A stretch of 32,037 nt of DNA from Legionellaceae bacterium (lineage in GTDB: Bacteria > Pseudomonadota > Gammaproteobacteria > Legionellales > Legionellaceae), in the NCBI GenBank assembly GCA_947504875.1, contig CANNJI010000024.1, positions 1-32,037 on the forward strand. Direction: 5' to 3'. Shown here piece after piece: positions 22,748-31,513 of the stretch. A program made the translations under genes and the position numbers. The first letter of the stretch is position 1, and the number at the start of each line of letters is the position of its first letter. The notes beneath the pieces were generated by a model. The model did no database searches, was not told the origin of the DNA, and was given only the letters and a program-made list of their open reading frames with translations.

Positions 22748-25700
22748 TTACACCGACTTAGCAAGTGTTGAATCCTTGTCTTCGCTTGATACCACAGGAT
22801 TAACCCCTATTAATTGATCATAAACATGTTTTGCAGGCTCATAATCAGGGTATTGCTTTAAAAGACTACTCAATAAAACCCGAGAATTCTCTTCATCTCC
22901 ACGATTCCATGTGCTTAAGACAAGTAGATAAAGTCGTTGTGCTGATAGTTCTTTTAATAAAGGCTTTGTAAACGACATGGGTTCGATAAAACTTAATTGC
23001 TCAGCTGCCTCTGCATTCATTCGCTGCAATGTTTTTAAAGCTTGATTACTGCCATTTTTTGCAGCATTTTCTAGCAGTTGTTTCTCTTTTGATGATCCCT
23101 TGTCATTGAGCATTGCCAATTGGAATTGAGCATAGCCATTGTTTTTAAGCGCTAATTCAGTATATAAAGCAACAGCACTATCAATGTTTTTCGGTACACC
23201 CAACCCATACTGATACATCCGCGCAAGAGCAAATTTTGCCTTGTCATTTCCCTTTGCTGCGGCATCACGATAATAGCGCGCTGCATCGGTATAATTTTGT
23301 TTTAATTCAACGCCTGTCTCTGAAAGAAGCCCCATTTGATACAATGCTTCTCTATCCCCTTTGTCAGCAGCTTTTTTATACCATAACACTGCTTTTTCTT
23401 CATCAGGCTCATCAATCCCCTTAAAATATAACCCCGCCAACTGGACCATGGCTTGCACATGCCCCTTGTCTGCCGCCAAAAGATAGAGTTTTTCTGCTTT
23501 TTGAGCGTCAAAGGGCTGTCCCTTACCTTTTTCATACATTAAACCAAGATTATACTCGGCAATAGAACTCCCCAGTTTTGCAGCTAAGGTATATTGTTTA
23601 GATGCTTCTGCATAGTTGTCATCTACTGTTTCATAAAGGTATCCAGATGCAAGCGCTGCTGGGGCATAATGATCCATTGCGCGCGCATACCAAGCTTTAG
23701 CCGCTGGGTAATCAGGCTGGCTTGTAATCCAACCCAATTGATTAAGCATCCCTAATTTGTATTGCGCAATTGCGTTGCCCTGCTCAGATGCTTGTTGATA
23801 TAACAAGGCCGCACGAGCCATATCAACCCCGCCGCCTAAACCAGACTCAAGCATATAACCTAATTTTAATTCAGCGCTACTATCCCCTTTGTCAGCTAGT
23901 TGTTGATAAATGCTGCGGGCTTCTTTTAATCCGGCATCATCCTTTGCATCAGTTAAATGATAATCAGCTAACAGAATACTCGCTGACGCATTCCCTAACT
24001 GATACGCTTTTGTAAGGGCAGGTAAAAAGTCTTTATTTTCTTGCTTATCTAAAATAGCTAAATTCAGATACGCATACGAAAAACCTGCATCTGCAGATTT
24101 TTGAAGCAGTGTCCTTCCTTTTTCAAGTTCGGCATTTTTAACAGCATAACTTCCTAAAATATAGGCGCTCACAGGATTATCAGAAGATTTTTCATACCAT
24201 TGCATCGCTTGAGCATGATCAGCCTCTACGCCAATGCCTCGGTCAAGTAACATTGCATATAATAGCGCTGCTTGTGCGTTACCTGCTTTTGCTTCTTGCT
24301 CGGCAACTTCATAAGCATAAGCATGTTTGCTCTTATCGGGACTCATGGCATCAAAAAAAGCAAGGGGCAAAGCCGCCTCTTTAACTCCTTTAACGACAGC
24401 ATCTTTATAGAGTAATTTCATTGTATCAATGCGCTTTTGTTTTTCGAGTACACTGAGCGATGTCGATGGATCACGTATCAACATTTCAGCAAGTTCAAAC
24501 TCAGCGGGGCCATACGCAGCTGAAGACGCCAAATGATACATCGAGAGGGCTTGGTCACTATCCGGCTGGATAACCATCTCATTTGAGGCGTTTTGATAGC
24601 CAGATTGCAAAATTCGACCTAAAACATATTGTGCCTCAACATTGCCCTTAAATGCTGCGTCATTCAACCAACCCATCGCTTGTCGATAGTCCGGGGTACC
24701 TGTTTCGCCTTCTAGCCAAATTAAACCTAAATTATATTCCGCTCGCAAATCTTGTAAAGCTGTCGCTTGTGCGTAATATTTAATTGCTTTTTGTATATCC
24801 TTCTCTACCCCAACCCCTTGTTGATACATTTGTCCCAATTGAAATTGAACATCCGAATCCCCTAAAACAGCTTTTTCTTCTAGACGAGGCGTAAATTCTT
24901 TTTGAGTTAATGGATAACGAGGAAAATCCCATGTTTTTTTAGAGGATGTTCCGAGCGCCTTTACCATTGCATCGTAATATTCAATTAAACTGATTTGATT
25001 AGGATCTCGAACATTAAAATTAGGCTGATACAGTTCTTTTCCTTCAATCAAGGTCATTTGTGGGTATTGATTATAAATATTTCCTCTGAGGGCCATTTTA
25101 TTGGTCCAATTAACAGAAATACCATGAAGTCCATAGCCAGCAGCAATCCATGTAGAGGCTTTATGATGCGTTAGCCATTGAACAGCTTCTGTAGCATGAG
25201 GTGTCGATGAAGATTCAGACTTCGTTGCTCGCGCCTGCCATTCTTGGGCTAACGCTGCATTCACAGGTGTTCCTTTCCCTGATTTGTACAGCGACGCCAA
25301 TAATTTTTGAGCCTCTTTAACCTGATGTTGAGCACTTTTTAATATCAACTGAAACCCAGTCTCTGGTTGATAAATTGAACTTTTTTCATCCAAATAAAGT
25401 TTTCCTAACGCCAAGTCAGCTGTATAGTCGCCTGCGGCAGATGCAGTCTCATAATATGTTTTTGCCAGTGCATCGTTTGATTGTTGATGCGCGAGATTGC
25501 CCAATGAGGTATTCGCCTGAATATTTCCTTGTGCTAACGCTTGCTCAAATAACGCTTTGGCTTTGTCTAAGTCTTGAGGCACAAGGGTGCCACTTGCATA
25601 AAGCTGGCCCAATACACGTTGTGCATCAGGCTCATTTTTTTCAACGGCTTTTGTTAGCCAAATGAGACCTAATCGCTTACTTTCAAGGGATTTGCTACTC

Positions 25701-26194
25701 ATGAAATTTTCAGCAAGTTGATATTGAGCAAGCGCATTTCCATTTTTTGCTGCGGCAATATAATAACGACGCGCCGCATCTTCGTTTTTACTCGCGCCAG
25801 CACCAAATAAATAGGCAGCAGCACAATACATTTGCGCTTGAACATCATTTTGATCAGCTGCTTTTTTAAACCAATAGAGCGCTTGTGGGAGGTCGTTGTC
25901 GTGATTCAGCATATATTTTGCCATCACACGTTGGGCAGGTAAAAATCCACGCTCTGCCGCTTGTTTAAAATAACGCAAAGCCAGAATATTATTTTTTAGT
26001 ACCCCATAACCATAAAGATTCATACGCCCCAAGTAATAATCAACCACTGGATCATGATTTACTGCGCTATTGAGAAGGTCATTTGCCTGAAAATACTGCC
26101 CCTCACGATAAGCATCAATTCCCTGATGATTACCCTCTGCAACAGCTGATCCCGCAGCAACAACAAAACAGACCCAGGGTGTGAGCAATTTCAT
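22748..26194 (-). CDS. enhC: EnhC-like periplasmic Sel1-repeat protein
   Basis: Very large secreted protein (1148 residues). The start at 26194 is fixed by AAGGAG eight bases upstream and by the signal peptide MKLLTPWVCFVVAAGSAVAEG. The upstream frame to 26293 is not used. Almost the whole mature part is Sel1-like repeats, about two dozen, of the form A...LG.(L/M)Y..G.GV..D...A..(W/Y)Y..AA..G, broken by a non-repeat stretch around residues 350-450. In Legionella pneumophila EnhC is a Sel1-repeat protein of about 1200 residues that supports growth in macrophages and binds the lytic transglycosylase Slt, limiting release of muropeptides that trigger NOD1. Length, repeats and the order after enhA and enhB all agree. 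Confidence 0.9.
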   Translation of the reverse strand: MKLLTPWVCFVVAAGSAVAEGNHQGIDAYREGQYFQANDLLNSAVNHDPVVDYYLGRMNLYGYGVLKNNILALRYFKQAAERGFLPAQRVMAKYMLNHDNDLPQALYWFKKAADQNDVQAQMYCAAAYLFGAGASKNEDAARRYYIAAAKNGNALAQYQLAENFMSSKSLESKRLGLIWLTKAVEKNEPDAQRVLGQLYASGTLVPQDLDKAKALFEQALAQGNIQANTSLGNLAHQQSNDALAKTYYETASAAGDYTADLALGKLYLDEKSSIYQPETGFQLILKSAQHQVKEAQKLLASLYKSGKGTPVNAALAQEWQARATKSESSSTPHATEAVQWLTHHKASTWIAAGYGLHGISVNWTNKMALRGNIYNQYPQMTLIEGKELYQPNFNVRDPNQISLIEYYDAMVKALGTSSKKTWDFPRYPLTQKEFTPRLEEKAVLGDSDVQFQLGQMYQQGVGVEKDIQKAIKYYAQATALQDLRAEYNLGLIWLEGETGTPDYRQAMGWLNDAAFKGNVEAQYVLGRILQSGYQNASNEMVIQPDSDQALSMYHLASSAAYGPAEFELAEMLIRDPSTSLSVLEKQKRIDTMKLLYKDAVVKGVKEAALPLAFFDAMSPDKSKHAYAYEVAEQEAKAGNAQAALLYAMLLDRGIGVEADHAQAMQWYEKSSDNPVSAYILGSYAVKNAELEKGRTLLQKSADAGFSYAYLNLAILDKQENKDFLPALTKAYQLGNASASILLADYHLTDAKDDAGLKEARSIYQQLADKGDSSAELKLGYMLESGLGGGVDMARAALLYQQASEQGNAIAQYKLGMLNQLGWITSQPDYPAAKAWYARAMDHYAPAALASGYLYETVDDNYAEASKQYTLAAKLGSSIAEYNLGLMYEKGKGQPFDAQKAEKLYLLAADKGHVQAMVQLAGLYFKGIDEPDEEKAVLWYKKAADKGDREALYQMGLLSETGVELKQNYTDAARYYRDAAAKGNDKAKFALARMYQYGLGVPKNIDSAVALYTELALKNNGYAQFQLAMLNDKGSSKEKQLLENAAKNGSNQALKTLQRMNAEAAEQLSFIEPMSFTKPLLKELSAQRLYLLVLSTWNRGDEENSRVLLSSLLKQYPDYEPAKHVYDQLIGVNPVVSSEDKDSTLAKSV

Positions 26195-26220
26195 GTGATA
26201 CTCCTTTATGCATGGTATAA

Positions 26221-26751
26221 TTAACGCGGTATAATCCCATAATTGGTGACTTCCCGTACCGCGCCATTTCTCGTATTCCCTTGAACAATCCAATAGTTTC
26301 CGCGATTATTCATCCCATATTTGACGCGAGCATATTCGCAAACTTTTAAGGTGTCTCCACAATCAACTATCCGACCATAGTTAGATTTTGAATCCGCCAT
26401 TGTGCAAATATATCGAACCTTTGGTTCGCCAGTTGATAAAGCCGCCCACTGCCTTGGTCTTATCGTATGATTCAAGTACATTGTTCTTGTACTGTCTTCA
26501 TTTCTCATTTGATACAGATTAACGGGTTTTGTTGAGGAATTAAATATAAAATATAAAGATTGATGATCACCTGGTGCTTGGGGTAACAGATTCAATACTT
26601 TCAAGTTAAATGCATAGCCTTGATCTTTACAACCTAAAGGCCGGCTGTCTTCACTTTCCAGCGCAAAGGTTTGAGACGTGCAGCCAAGCGTGATGAACAA
26701 GCCTGTTAAAGCCAGACCTAATAAATGAGATTTCTTCTTATTATTTTTCAT
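26221..26751 (-). CDS. enhB: EnhB-like lipoprotein/secreted protein
   Basis: Protein of 176 residues whose N-terminus MKNNKKKSHLLGLALTGLFI leads to TLGCTSQ, a plausible lipobox with Cys24, so it may be lipid-anchored. Otherwise a cut after FALE would release it. The mature part is a small domain with four or more cysteines (LGCKDQG, YICTMAD, VDCGDTLKVCEYAR) and no known fold that I can name. It overlaps enhA by four bases and ends 26 bases before enhC. It is called EnhB from its place in the enhA-enhB-enhC order rather than from a motif. Confidence 0.75.
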   Translation of the reverse strand: MKNNKKKSHLLGLALTGLFITLGCTSQTFALESEDSRPLGCKDQGYAFNLKVLNLLPQAPGDHQSLYFIFNSSTKPVNLYQMRNEDSTRTMYLNHTIRPRQWAALSTGEPKVRYICTMADSKSNYGRIVDCGDTLKVCEYARVKYGMNNRGNYWIVQGNTRNGAVREVTNYGIIPR

Positions 26752-27482
26752 TGTAGTTTCTCGACTGTGTTTAAAGGTCGAACGACAACTTTCGTTCCCA
26801 TAAATTCATTTTTATCACTCGCAATATCAACAAAATTTTCATTAAGCCATTTAGCGTCACTCACAAACAGTCTGACACAACCATGGCTCGCGCGATAGCC
26901 TGGAACATCATCGGCACCATGCAAAGCAAATCCTTTATGAAAATACATACAAAATGGCATGGGTGCCCCACCTTTTTTCAGCGGATAAACATCCGATTTG
27001 CAATGTTCATTTTCTTTACTAAAGACACGGAATATACCAGTCATTGTACGGCATGACTTGTTACTGTCTGAACACTTGTCTCGACCTGATGAAATAGGTC
27101 CCCAATTAATCAATTGACCTTCAGCATCATATGCTCCCCACGCAAGTTTTTCTTGGTCAACAATGATTTGTTTTTCATGTTCACTGATTTGCTGAGGAAA
27201 AGGCGCGACATCAAGTAACGTTGCATTGGCTAAATTACGAGGCACCGCAATTTGTTTTCCGGCCCATAAGTAATTATAACTTCTGTTTATTTTTTGAACT
27301 ATTTCGCGTTGAAGATCATTTGGAAACATTTTAACCCAGGTTTGCCCTGGTGTGGTTTTTACACATTCAAACTGAGGATTTGAACAAAGCCCCGGGCCAT
27401 AATAAGTTGGCTGTGCTTGTTCTTGCGCCGCAACGAGCGCAGTAGGCAAGCAGACCATGAGAGCAACCAGCAACTTATTCAT
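26748..27482 (-). CDS. enhA: EnhA-like L,D-transpeptidase (YkuD domain)
   Basis: Periplasmic protein of 244 residues with a signal peptide (cleavage after VAA, about residue 19). An N-terminal LysM-like region (TWVKMFPNDLQREIVQKINR) leads to a YkuD domain with the catalytic motif HGADDVPGYRASHGCVRL, including the nucleophilic cysteine. Such enzymes make 3-3 peptidoglycan crosslinks or attach proteins to the wall. The extra cysteine-rich loop (KCSDSNKSC) is unusual. It is first in the enhABC order. GGAGG before the ATG overlaps one arm of a perfect inverted repeat, so translation may be controlled. Confidence 0.88.
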   Translation of the reverse strand: MNKLLVALMVCLPTALVAAQEQAQPTYYGPGLCSNPQFECVKTTPGQTWVKMFPNDLQREIVQKINRSYNYLWAGKQIAVPRNLANATLLDVAPFPQQISEHEKQIIVDQEKLAWGAYDAEGQLINWGPISSGRDKCSDSNKSCRTMTGIFRVFSKENEHCKSDVYPLKKGGAPMPFCMYFHKGFALHGADDVPGYRASHGCVRLFVSDAKWLNENFVDIASDKNEFMGTKVVVRPLNTVEKLQ

Positions 27483-27490
27483 ATCATCCT

Positions 27491-27538
27491 CCGAAATATA
27501 ATTCTGTCAGAACAACATGTTCTTATCTTATATTTCGG
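27491..27538 (-). promoter_or_regulatory. Nested inverted repeat overlapping the enhA ribosome binding site
   Basis: Arms CCGAAATATAA (27491-27501) and TTATATTTCGG (27528-27538) are a perfect 11 bp inverted repeat. Inside it is a smaller one, AGAAC (27509-27513) and GTTCT (27519-27523). The arm nearer the gene shares two bases with the GGAGG site (27488-27492). It could be an RNA hairpin masking the site or an operator for a dimeric protein. It lacks a U tract, so it is not a standard terminator for the upstream peptidase gene. Confidence 0.65.
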
Positions 27539-27559
27539 CAGGCATCCCAAAAAGTTTAG

Positions 27560-28645
27560 TTAAGATATTTTTTTTATACTATACGCTTCGAGCGCTAAAA
27601 CCTTGAAGTAATCGTACGACATATAAAAATCACCCCAATCTGCTACACCACTGCCCCATGAATTGCGTAATCTTAACAGGCCATGATGTCTGTGTCCCCA
27701 ACTATCCATTGCAACAGCATCATCATCATATCCAATAATAAGTAATTCATGCGCAGGTAAACTTGTCGCAGTTTCTAAGGCTTTAGCGATATCATACGAA
27801 AGCACCCAAGTATCAGCAAACCAATTATGCCAAGCATCTGCACCAACAGTTCCTAAGTCAGTCCTGGGAAGAAGCACGCCAAACGTAACACGATGACCTG
27901 CCTTTAAAGCCGTTTTAACGGAATGAAGTTTTTGATTCATTTCATTGGTATCAGAAGTAAAATTATCTACACTAAATAACTTTTCCCATGTTACTCCAGC
28001 ATCGGCCATTTTTTCGCTGTATTGAGCGTACTCGTCAGGAGACATATCAGTCCTTGGAGTAGACCATAGTGGGTATTCTTGAAGGCCACCACATCCATAT
28101 TTTTTTTGATTGGTCATGTTAATGATACCGTAATTATCAATGCGCTCTAGAGCCATATCACCCCAAAGACCATTCCAACCACTATACTCATTATTATTAT
28201 TTTCTAGATAACTCCCTAACTGCAATAAGCACAATTGACTAATATAGTCGCCCTTATTGAGCGCTGCATCATACGCTGCAGTTACTGAAAACGTCACACA
28301 CGAACCATGTTGACCCTGATCAAGCACGGGGACGTTGTTCATCCCCAACTGTACTGACCTAGCCCCAGAAATGGGTTCAACTGACGCCCCAAAGCCTGAC
28401 GTTGGTTGCAAAAGTTGCGTTACTCGCTGATAAAGCGTTTGTTGTGCTGCATCTGATAATTGAACATTAATTAAATCAATCGTTTTACTCAGGACTTTGT
28501 TATTTGAAACGACACCATTTGCTTTATTGGGCATATGATTCAACTGAATCTTCTGCTCTACGGTACCAATAATACTTATATTTTCAGCGAATAATACTGA
28601 AGAACAGAGCATTAAACCCAAACTGACCATGTGATTCATTTTCAT
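27560..28645 (-). CDS. Secreted papain-like (C1 family) cysteine peptidase
   Basis: Exported protein of 361 residues from ATG 28645, with signal peptide MKMNHMVSLGLMLCSSVLFA. A propeptide-like stretch of about 75 residues precedes the catalytic domain. The papain triad and oxyanion glutamine are visible: VPVLDQGQHGSCVTFSV (Gln and Cys), ELLIIGYDDDA preceded by the His in PAHELL, and LRNSWG (Asn). An insert with NNNNEYSGWNG lies in the middle. The start could also be ATG 28654. It has its own promoter and lies 77 bp upstream of enhA on the same strand, so it may be cotranscribed with enhABC. Activity looks likely. Its target is unknown. Confidence 0.85.
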   Translation of the reverse strand: MKMNHMVSLGLMLCSSVLFAENISIIGTVEQKIQLNHMPNKANGVVSNNKVLSKTIDLINVQLSDAAQQTLYQRVTQLLQPTSGFGASVEPISGARSVQLGMNNVPVLDQGQHGSCVTFSVTAAYDAALNKGDYISQLCLLQLGSYLENNNNEYSGWNGLWGDMALERIDNYGIINMTNQKKYGCGGLQEYPLWSTPRTDMSPDEYAQYSEKMADAGVTWEKLFSVDNFTSDTNEMNQKLHSVKTALKAGHRVTFGVLLPRTDLGTVGADAWHNWFADTWVLSYDIAKALETATSLPAHELLIIGYDDDAVAMDSWGHRHHGLLRLRNSWGSGVADWGDFYMSYDYFKVLALEAYSIKKIS

Positions 28646-28675
28646 AAAACGCATCCACAACAATTAAAAAAACTC

Positions 28676-28704
28676 ATTGTATCGTTTGATTTATAAATAA
28701 TCAA
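28676..28704 (-). promoter_or_regulatory. Promoter of the C1 peptidase gene (and perhaps enhABC)
   Basis: TTGATT (28704-28699), 17 bases, TACAAT (28681-28676) on the minus strand. The start point would fall about 25 bases before ATG 28645. Confidence 0.6.
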
Positions 28705-28826
28705 TTAACACTGTATCTTTAAGACCCCACCACGTCATGTATCAAATTGAACTGGAACATCCAAGGTTACGACATGTCAATTATGTGCTAAATTTAGAGT
28801 ATCAATCATTTTAATAAGCAAACCAA

Positions 28827-29759
28827 ATGCCTAAAAAAATACTTTCTATTGAACTGCTTCGAAAATTGGTCGCTGAGGCTGAAAAAAATCATGATGGAAA
28901 AACTGCTAATTACATTCCTGAATTGGCCAATGTTAATCAAGAGATGACCGCTATTGCTGTATATCCTTTAAATGGATCACCGCTTCTGTATAGTAACGCA
29001 CCCCTTGAACGGATTACCCTGCAAAGTACCAGTAAAATGATTCCGCTCATAGGGCTTCTTGAAGAACAGGGCATGGATAAATTATTTGAGTGGGTTAAAG
29101 TCGAGCCATCAGGCGATGAGTTTTCCTCGATTACTCGGCTTGAGCAGTTTGGTCCCAAGCCTTCAAATCCAATGCTGAATGCTGGAGCCATCACCCTTTG
29201 CTCCCATATTCCAGGCTTGGGTGAAGCAAAATTTGGATGGCTTGAGCATTGGGTTAAAAAGTTATTTAATCAACGGCTGAATATCAACCCCATGGTTTAT
29301 TCATCAGAAAAAAGAACTGGCGATAGAAATCGATCTCTTGCCTATTTACTCCAAAGCCGAGGTAACCTAGGGCACGGGGTGAATGAAACACTCGACTTAT
29401 ATTTTGCACTGTGCTCGTATGAAGCAACCCTGGATGAAATGCTCTATTTACCCACGTTACTTGCAAATGGAGGCGCTGATCCCGTCACACAAGAGCAAAT
29501 TATTTCTAGAGAAACGTGTAAAATTACAATTGCCATCATGGCGACTTGTGGGCTGTATGACCAAACAGGAACACACATGGTCCGCACAGGCTTACCGGCT
29601 AAAAGTGGTGTTTCGGGCTACACCATCGCCTGCCTTCCGGGGAAAGCAGGGATTGTTGTTTTAAGCCCTCGCGTTAATGAAAAAGGCAACAGCATTCGAG
29701 GAGAAATATTACTTGAAGGGCTATCTAAAGCCATGCAATGGCATTTTGCATTGGCTTAA
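28827..29759 (+). CDS. glsA: Glutaminase
   Basis: Serine-dependent glutaminase of the beta-lactamase fold that hydrolyses L-glutamine to glutamate and ammonia, 310 residues, the usual length. The nucleophile motif is S67-T-S-K70 in QSTSKMIPLIGLLEE. Other conserved segments are EPSGDEFSSI, PSNPMLNAGAI, SEKRTGDRNRSLAYLL, YFALCSYEATLDEM, LANGG, ATCGLYDQTG and LPAKSGVSG. It stands alone, divergent from the peptidase gene. The ribosome binding site is weak. A palindromic repeat follows 32 bases after its stop codon. Confidence 0.96.
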   Translation: MPKKILSIELLRKLVAEAEKNHDGKTANYIPELANVNQEMTAIAVYPLNGSPLLYSNAPLERITLQSTSKMIPLIGLLEEQGMDKLFEWVKVEPSGDEFSSITRLEQFGPKPSNPMLNAGAITLCSHIPGLGEAKFGWLEHWVKKLFNQRLNINPMVYSSEKRTGDRNRSLAYLLQSRGNLGHGVNETLDLYFALCSYEATLDEMLYLPTLLANGGADPVTQEQIISRETCKITIAIMATCGLYDQTGTHMVRTGLPAKSGVSGYTIACLPGKAGIVVLSPRVNEKGNSIRGEILLEGLSKAMQWHFALA

Positions 29760-29791
29760 ATACCAAAATCTCTACTTTATAACAAATATAC

Positions 29792-29901
29792 GTAACTCTC
29801 CACCCCATACGTCATCCCAAGCAGCGAGGGATCTCAAAATGCGTCACAGAGCCACATCGTAGAAGATTCCTCGCGCAGCGAAGGAAGACGTGGGAAGTTA
29901 C
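29792..29901. repeat. Dispersed 110 bp palindromic repeat, copy 2 (inverted)
   Basis: Runs from GTAACTCTCCACCCCATACG to its counterpart ending GAAGTTAC. Its reverse complement aligns along its whole length with 6943-7054, including the shared CGAGGAATCTTCTACGATG and GATCCCTCGCTG blocks. It sits between glsA and the ATPase gene and has no coding capacity that I trust. Confidence 0.85.
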
Positions 29902-29981
29902 TAATATACTATTATAACCCTGTCTTTTAGTACCAGTTATGCTAAAATAACCCCATATTATTGTACTTTTTAAGATTAAAC

Positions 29982-31334
29982 ATGAAACGACAATTAGAAA
30001 ATACCTTAATCCAGTGGAAATCAAGTAAACAACGCTCTCCATTATTATTGCGTGGCGCTAGACAGGTAGGCAAAACATATTTGATTGAAGCCTTCGCTCG
30101 CACTCATTTTGACAACGTCATTTTGATTAATTTTGAAAAAAATCCAGAGTATGCTCAATGTTTCTCAACATTTGAAGTAAAAGAAATCCTACAAAAAATA
30201 TCCGTGTACCAAGGAAAAACCATAACATCAGGAAAAACTTTACTATTTTTAGATGAGATTCAAGCCTGCCCACTCGCAATTCAATCATTGCGCTATTTCA
30301 AAGAAGACATGCCGGAATTGCACGTTATTGCTGCAGGCTCGCTATTAGAATTTGCATTGCAAGAACCTGGCTTTAAAATGCCCGTAGGTCGCGTGCAATA
30401 TTTATATTTAAAACCGTTGTCTTTTATTGAGTATCTATATGCCGCTCAGAAATATTCATGGATTGAAGCGATTCAATCCGCCACACTTACAAAACCCATT
30501 CCCAACATTTTACACGTTGCATTACTCAATGAAATTAAAACATACATGACGCTCGGCGGCATGCCCGCAGTCATGAATCATATGCTGGATGAGGGAATTA
30601 CTGGCGCCTTTCAACAAACCCAGTACCAAATTCTCGAAACCTACATCGACGATTTTGCTAAATATGCATCCATGGCAAAACAAGTGCATTTAACAACTGT
30701 TTTTGATCAATTACCTGGTCTAATAGGCCAACAAACAAAGTACCATAAAATTAATCCTGATGTGCATTCACGATTTCTAAAAGAAGCCATTCATTGTTTA
30801 GAATTGGCCGGTGTAATTGAGCGAGTTTATGCTACCGCCGCAACCGGTTTGCCCCTAAACGCTCAAATCAGCTTCAACAAATACAAATTATTTTTTCTTG
30901 ATGTAGGTTTGTTGGCTGCAAAAAGTGGCCTTCTTTCTGCTGTTTTAATGAATAAAAATATTTTATTAGCCAATCGAGGTGAAATGGCTGAGCAATTTGT
31001 ATGTCAAGAATTATTGGCCTATCAGCCGGCTTATAAAAAAGCAAGTGTTCACTATTGGGTTCGCGATCAAAAAAACAGCCAAGCAGAAGTTGACTTTGTC
31101 ATTCAGTGCGAAGGTCAAATCGTGCCCATTGAAGTTAAAGCGGGGGCAATCGGCCGATTAAAATCGTTGCAAGTAATGATGCAAGAAAAAGATCTACCGC
31201 TTGGGCTCCGCGTGTCAGAGTTGCCTTTGTCGTTTGATTCAAGTAAACGCATTCTATCATTGCCTTTTTATCTACTCAGTGAAATTGAGCGCTTAGTCTC
31301 TTTATCAGCTTATAGTGCCGGTCAAATGACTTGA
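29982..31334 (+). CDS. AAA ATPase with C-terminal DUF4143 domain
   Basis: Protein of 450 residues of a widespread but poorly understood family. The N-terminal ATPase has Walker A GARQVGKT and Walker B LLFLDEIQACP, with a sensor-like IAAGSLLEFAL. The C-terminal DUF4143 part carries EVDFVIQCEGQIVPIEVKAG, resembling a PD-(D/E)xK nuclease core. ATG 29982 gives the normal start MKRQLE; an upstream TTG is not needed. The last residues, YSAGQMT, and the stop codon are encoded by the left arm of a MITE-like element, so the original tail was replaced by the insertion. The core domains look intact. Members are often mobile or solitary, and the cellular role is unknown. Confidence 0.9.
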   Translation: MKRQLENTLIQWKSSKQRSPLLLRGARQVGKTYLIEAFARTHFDNVILINFEKNPEYAQCFSTFEVKEILQKISVYQGKTITSGKTLLFLDEIQACPLAIQSLRYFKEDMPELHVIAAGSLLEFALQEPGFKMPVGRVQYLYLKPLSFIEYLYAAQKYSWIEAIQSATLTKPIPNILHVALLNEIKTYMTLGGMPAVMNHMLDEGITGAFQQTQYQILETYIDDFAKYASMAKQVHLTTVFDQLPGLIGQQTKYHKINPDVHSRFLKEAIHCLELAGVIERVYATAATGLPLNAQISFNKYKLFFLDVGLLAAKSGLLSAVLMNKNILLANRGEMAEQFVCQELLAYQPAYKKASVHYWVRDQKNSQAEVDFVIQCEGQIVPIEVKAGAIGRLKSLQVMMQEKDLPLGLRVSELPLSFDSSKRILSLPFYLLSEIERLVSLSAYSAGQMT

Positions 31335-31417
31335 TGAACAGGTAAGCGCGCTATGTCTGGGCACAGCGAGTTGAGTGCGCTTAATCGGTCATCAAGTCAT
31401 TTGACCGGCACTATAAG
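31309..31417. repeat. MITE-like element with 29 bp perfect terminal inverted repeats
   Basis: The left arm starts CTTATAGTGCCGGTCAAATG and ends at 31337. The right arm (31389-31417) is its exact reverse complement. The interior holds a second, imperfect pairing (TAAGCGC with GTGCGCTTA), so the whole 109 bp can fold as one long hairpin. It has no transposase. Diverged relatives occur at 22016-22139 and 17338-17364. It supplies the ATPase stop codon. Confidence 0.85.
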
Positions 31418-31418
31418 T

Positions 31419-31448
31419 CGACTGAGGAGATGATATTTCCCTCAGTCG
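31419..31448. repeat. Inverted repeat next to the MITE
   Basis: CGACTGAGG and CCTCAGTCG form a perfect 9 bp stem with a 12-base loop. No T tract follows on either strand, so it is not an obvious terminator. It lies between the convergent ATPase gene and the broken propeller gene. I see nothing else in 31449-31513. Confidence 0.45.
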
Positions 31449-31513
31449 CTCGCAGAAAAGGCTGATATTTACCAAAAAATAGTTCATCAAGCACTAACAA
31501 CACAAAAACACCC

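Noticed and set aside
22748-26194. CRISPR or tandem DNA repeat array in the long repetitive gene
   Set aside because: The repetition is at the protein level (Sel1 repeats); the DNA units are diverged and there are no spacers.
27491-27538. Rho-independent terminator of the C1 peptidase gene
   Set aside because: The stem is AU-rich, no U tract follows, and the downstream arm merges with the enhA ribosome binding site, so a regulatory role is more likely.
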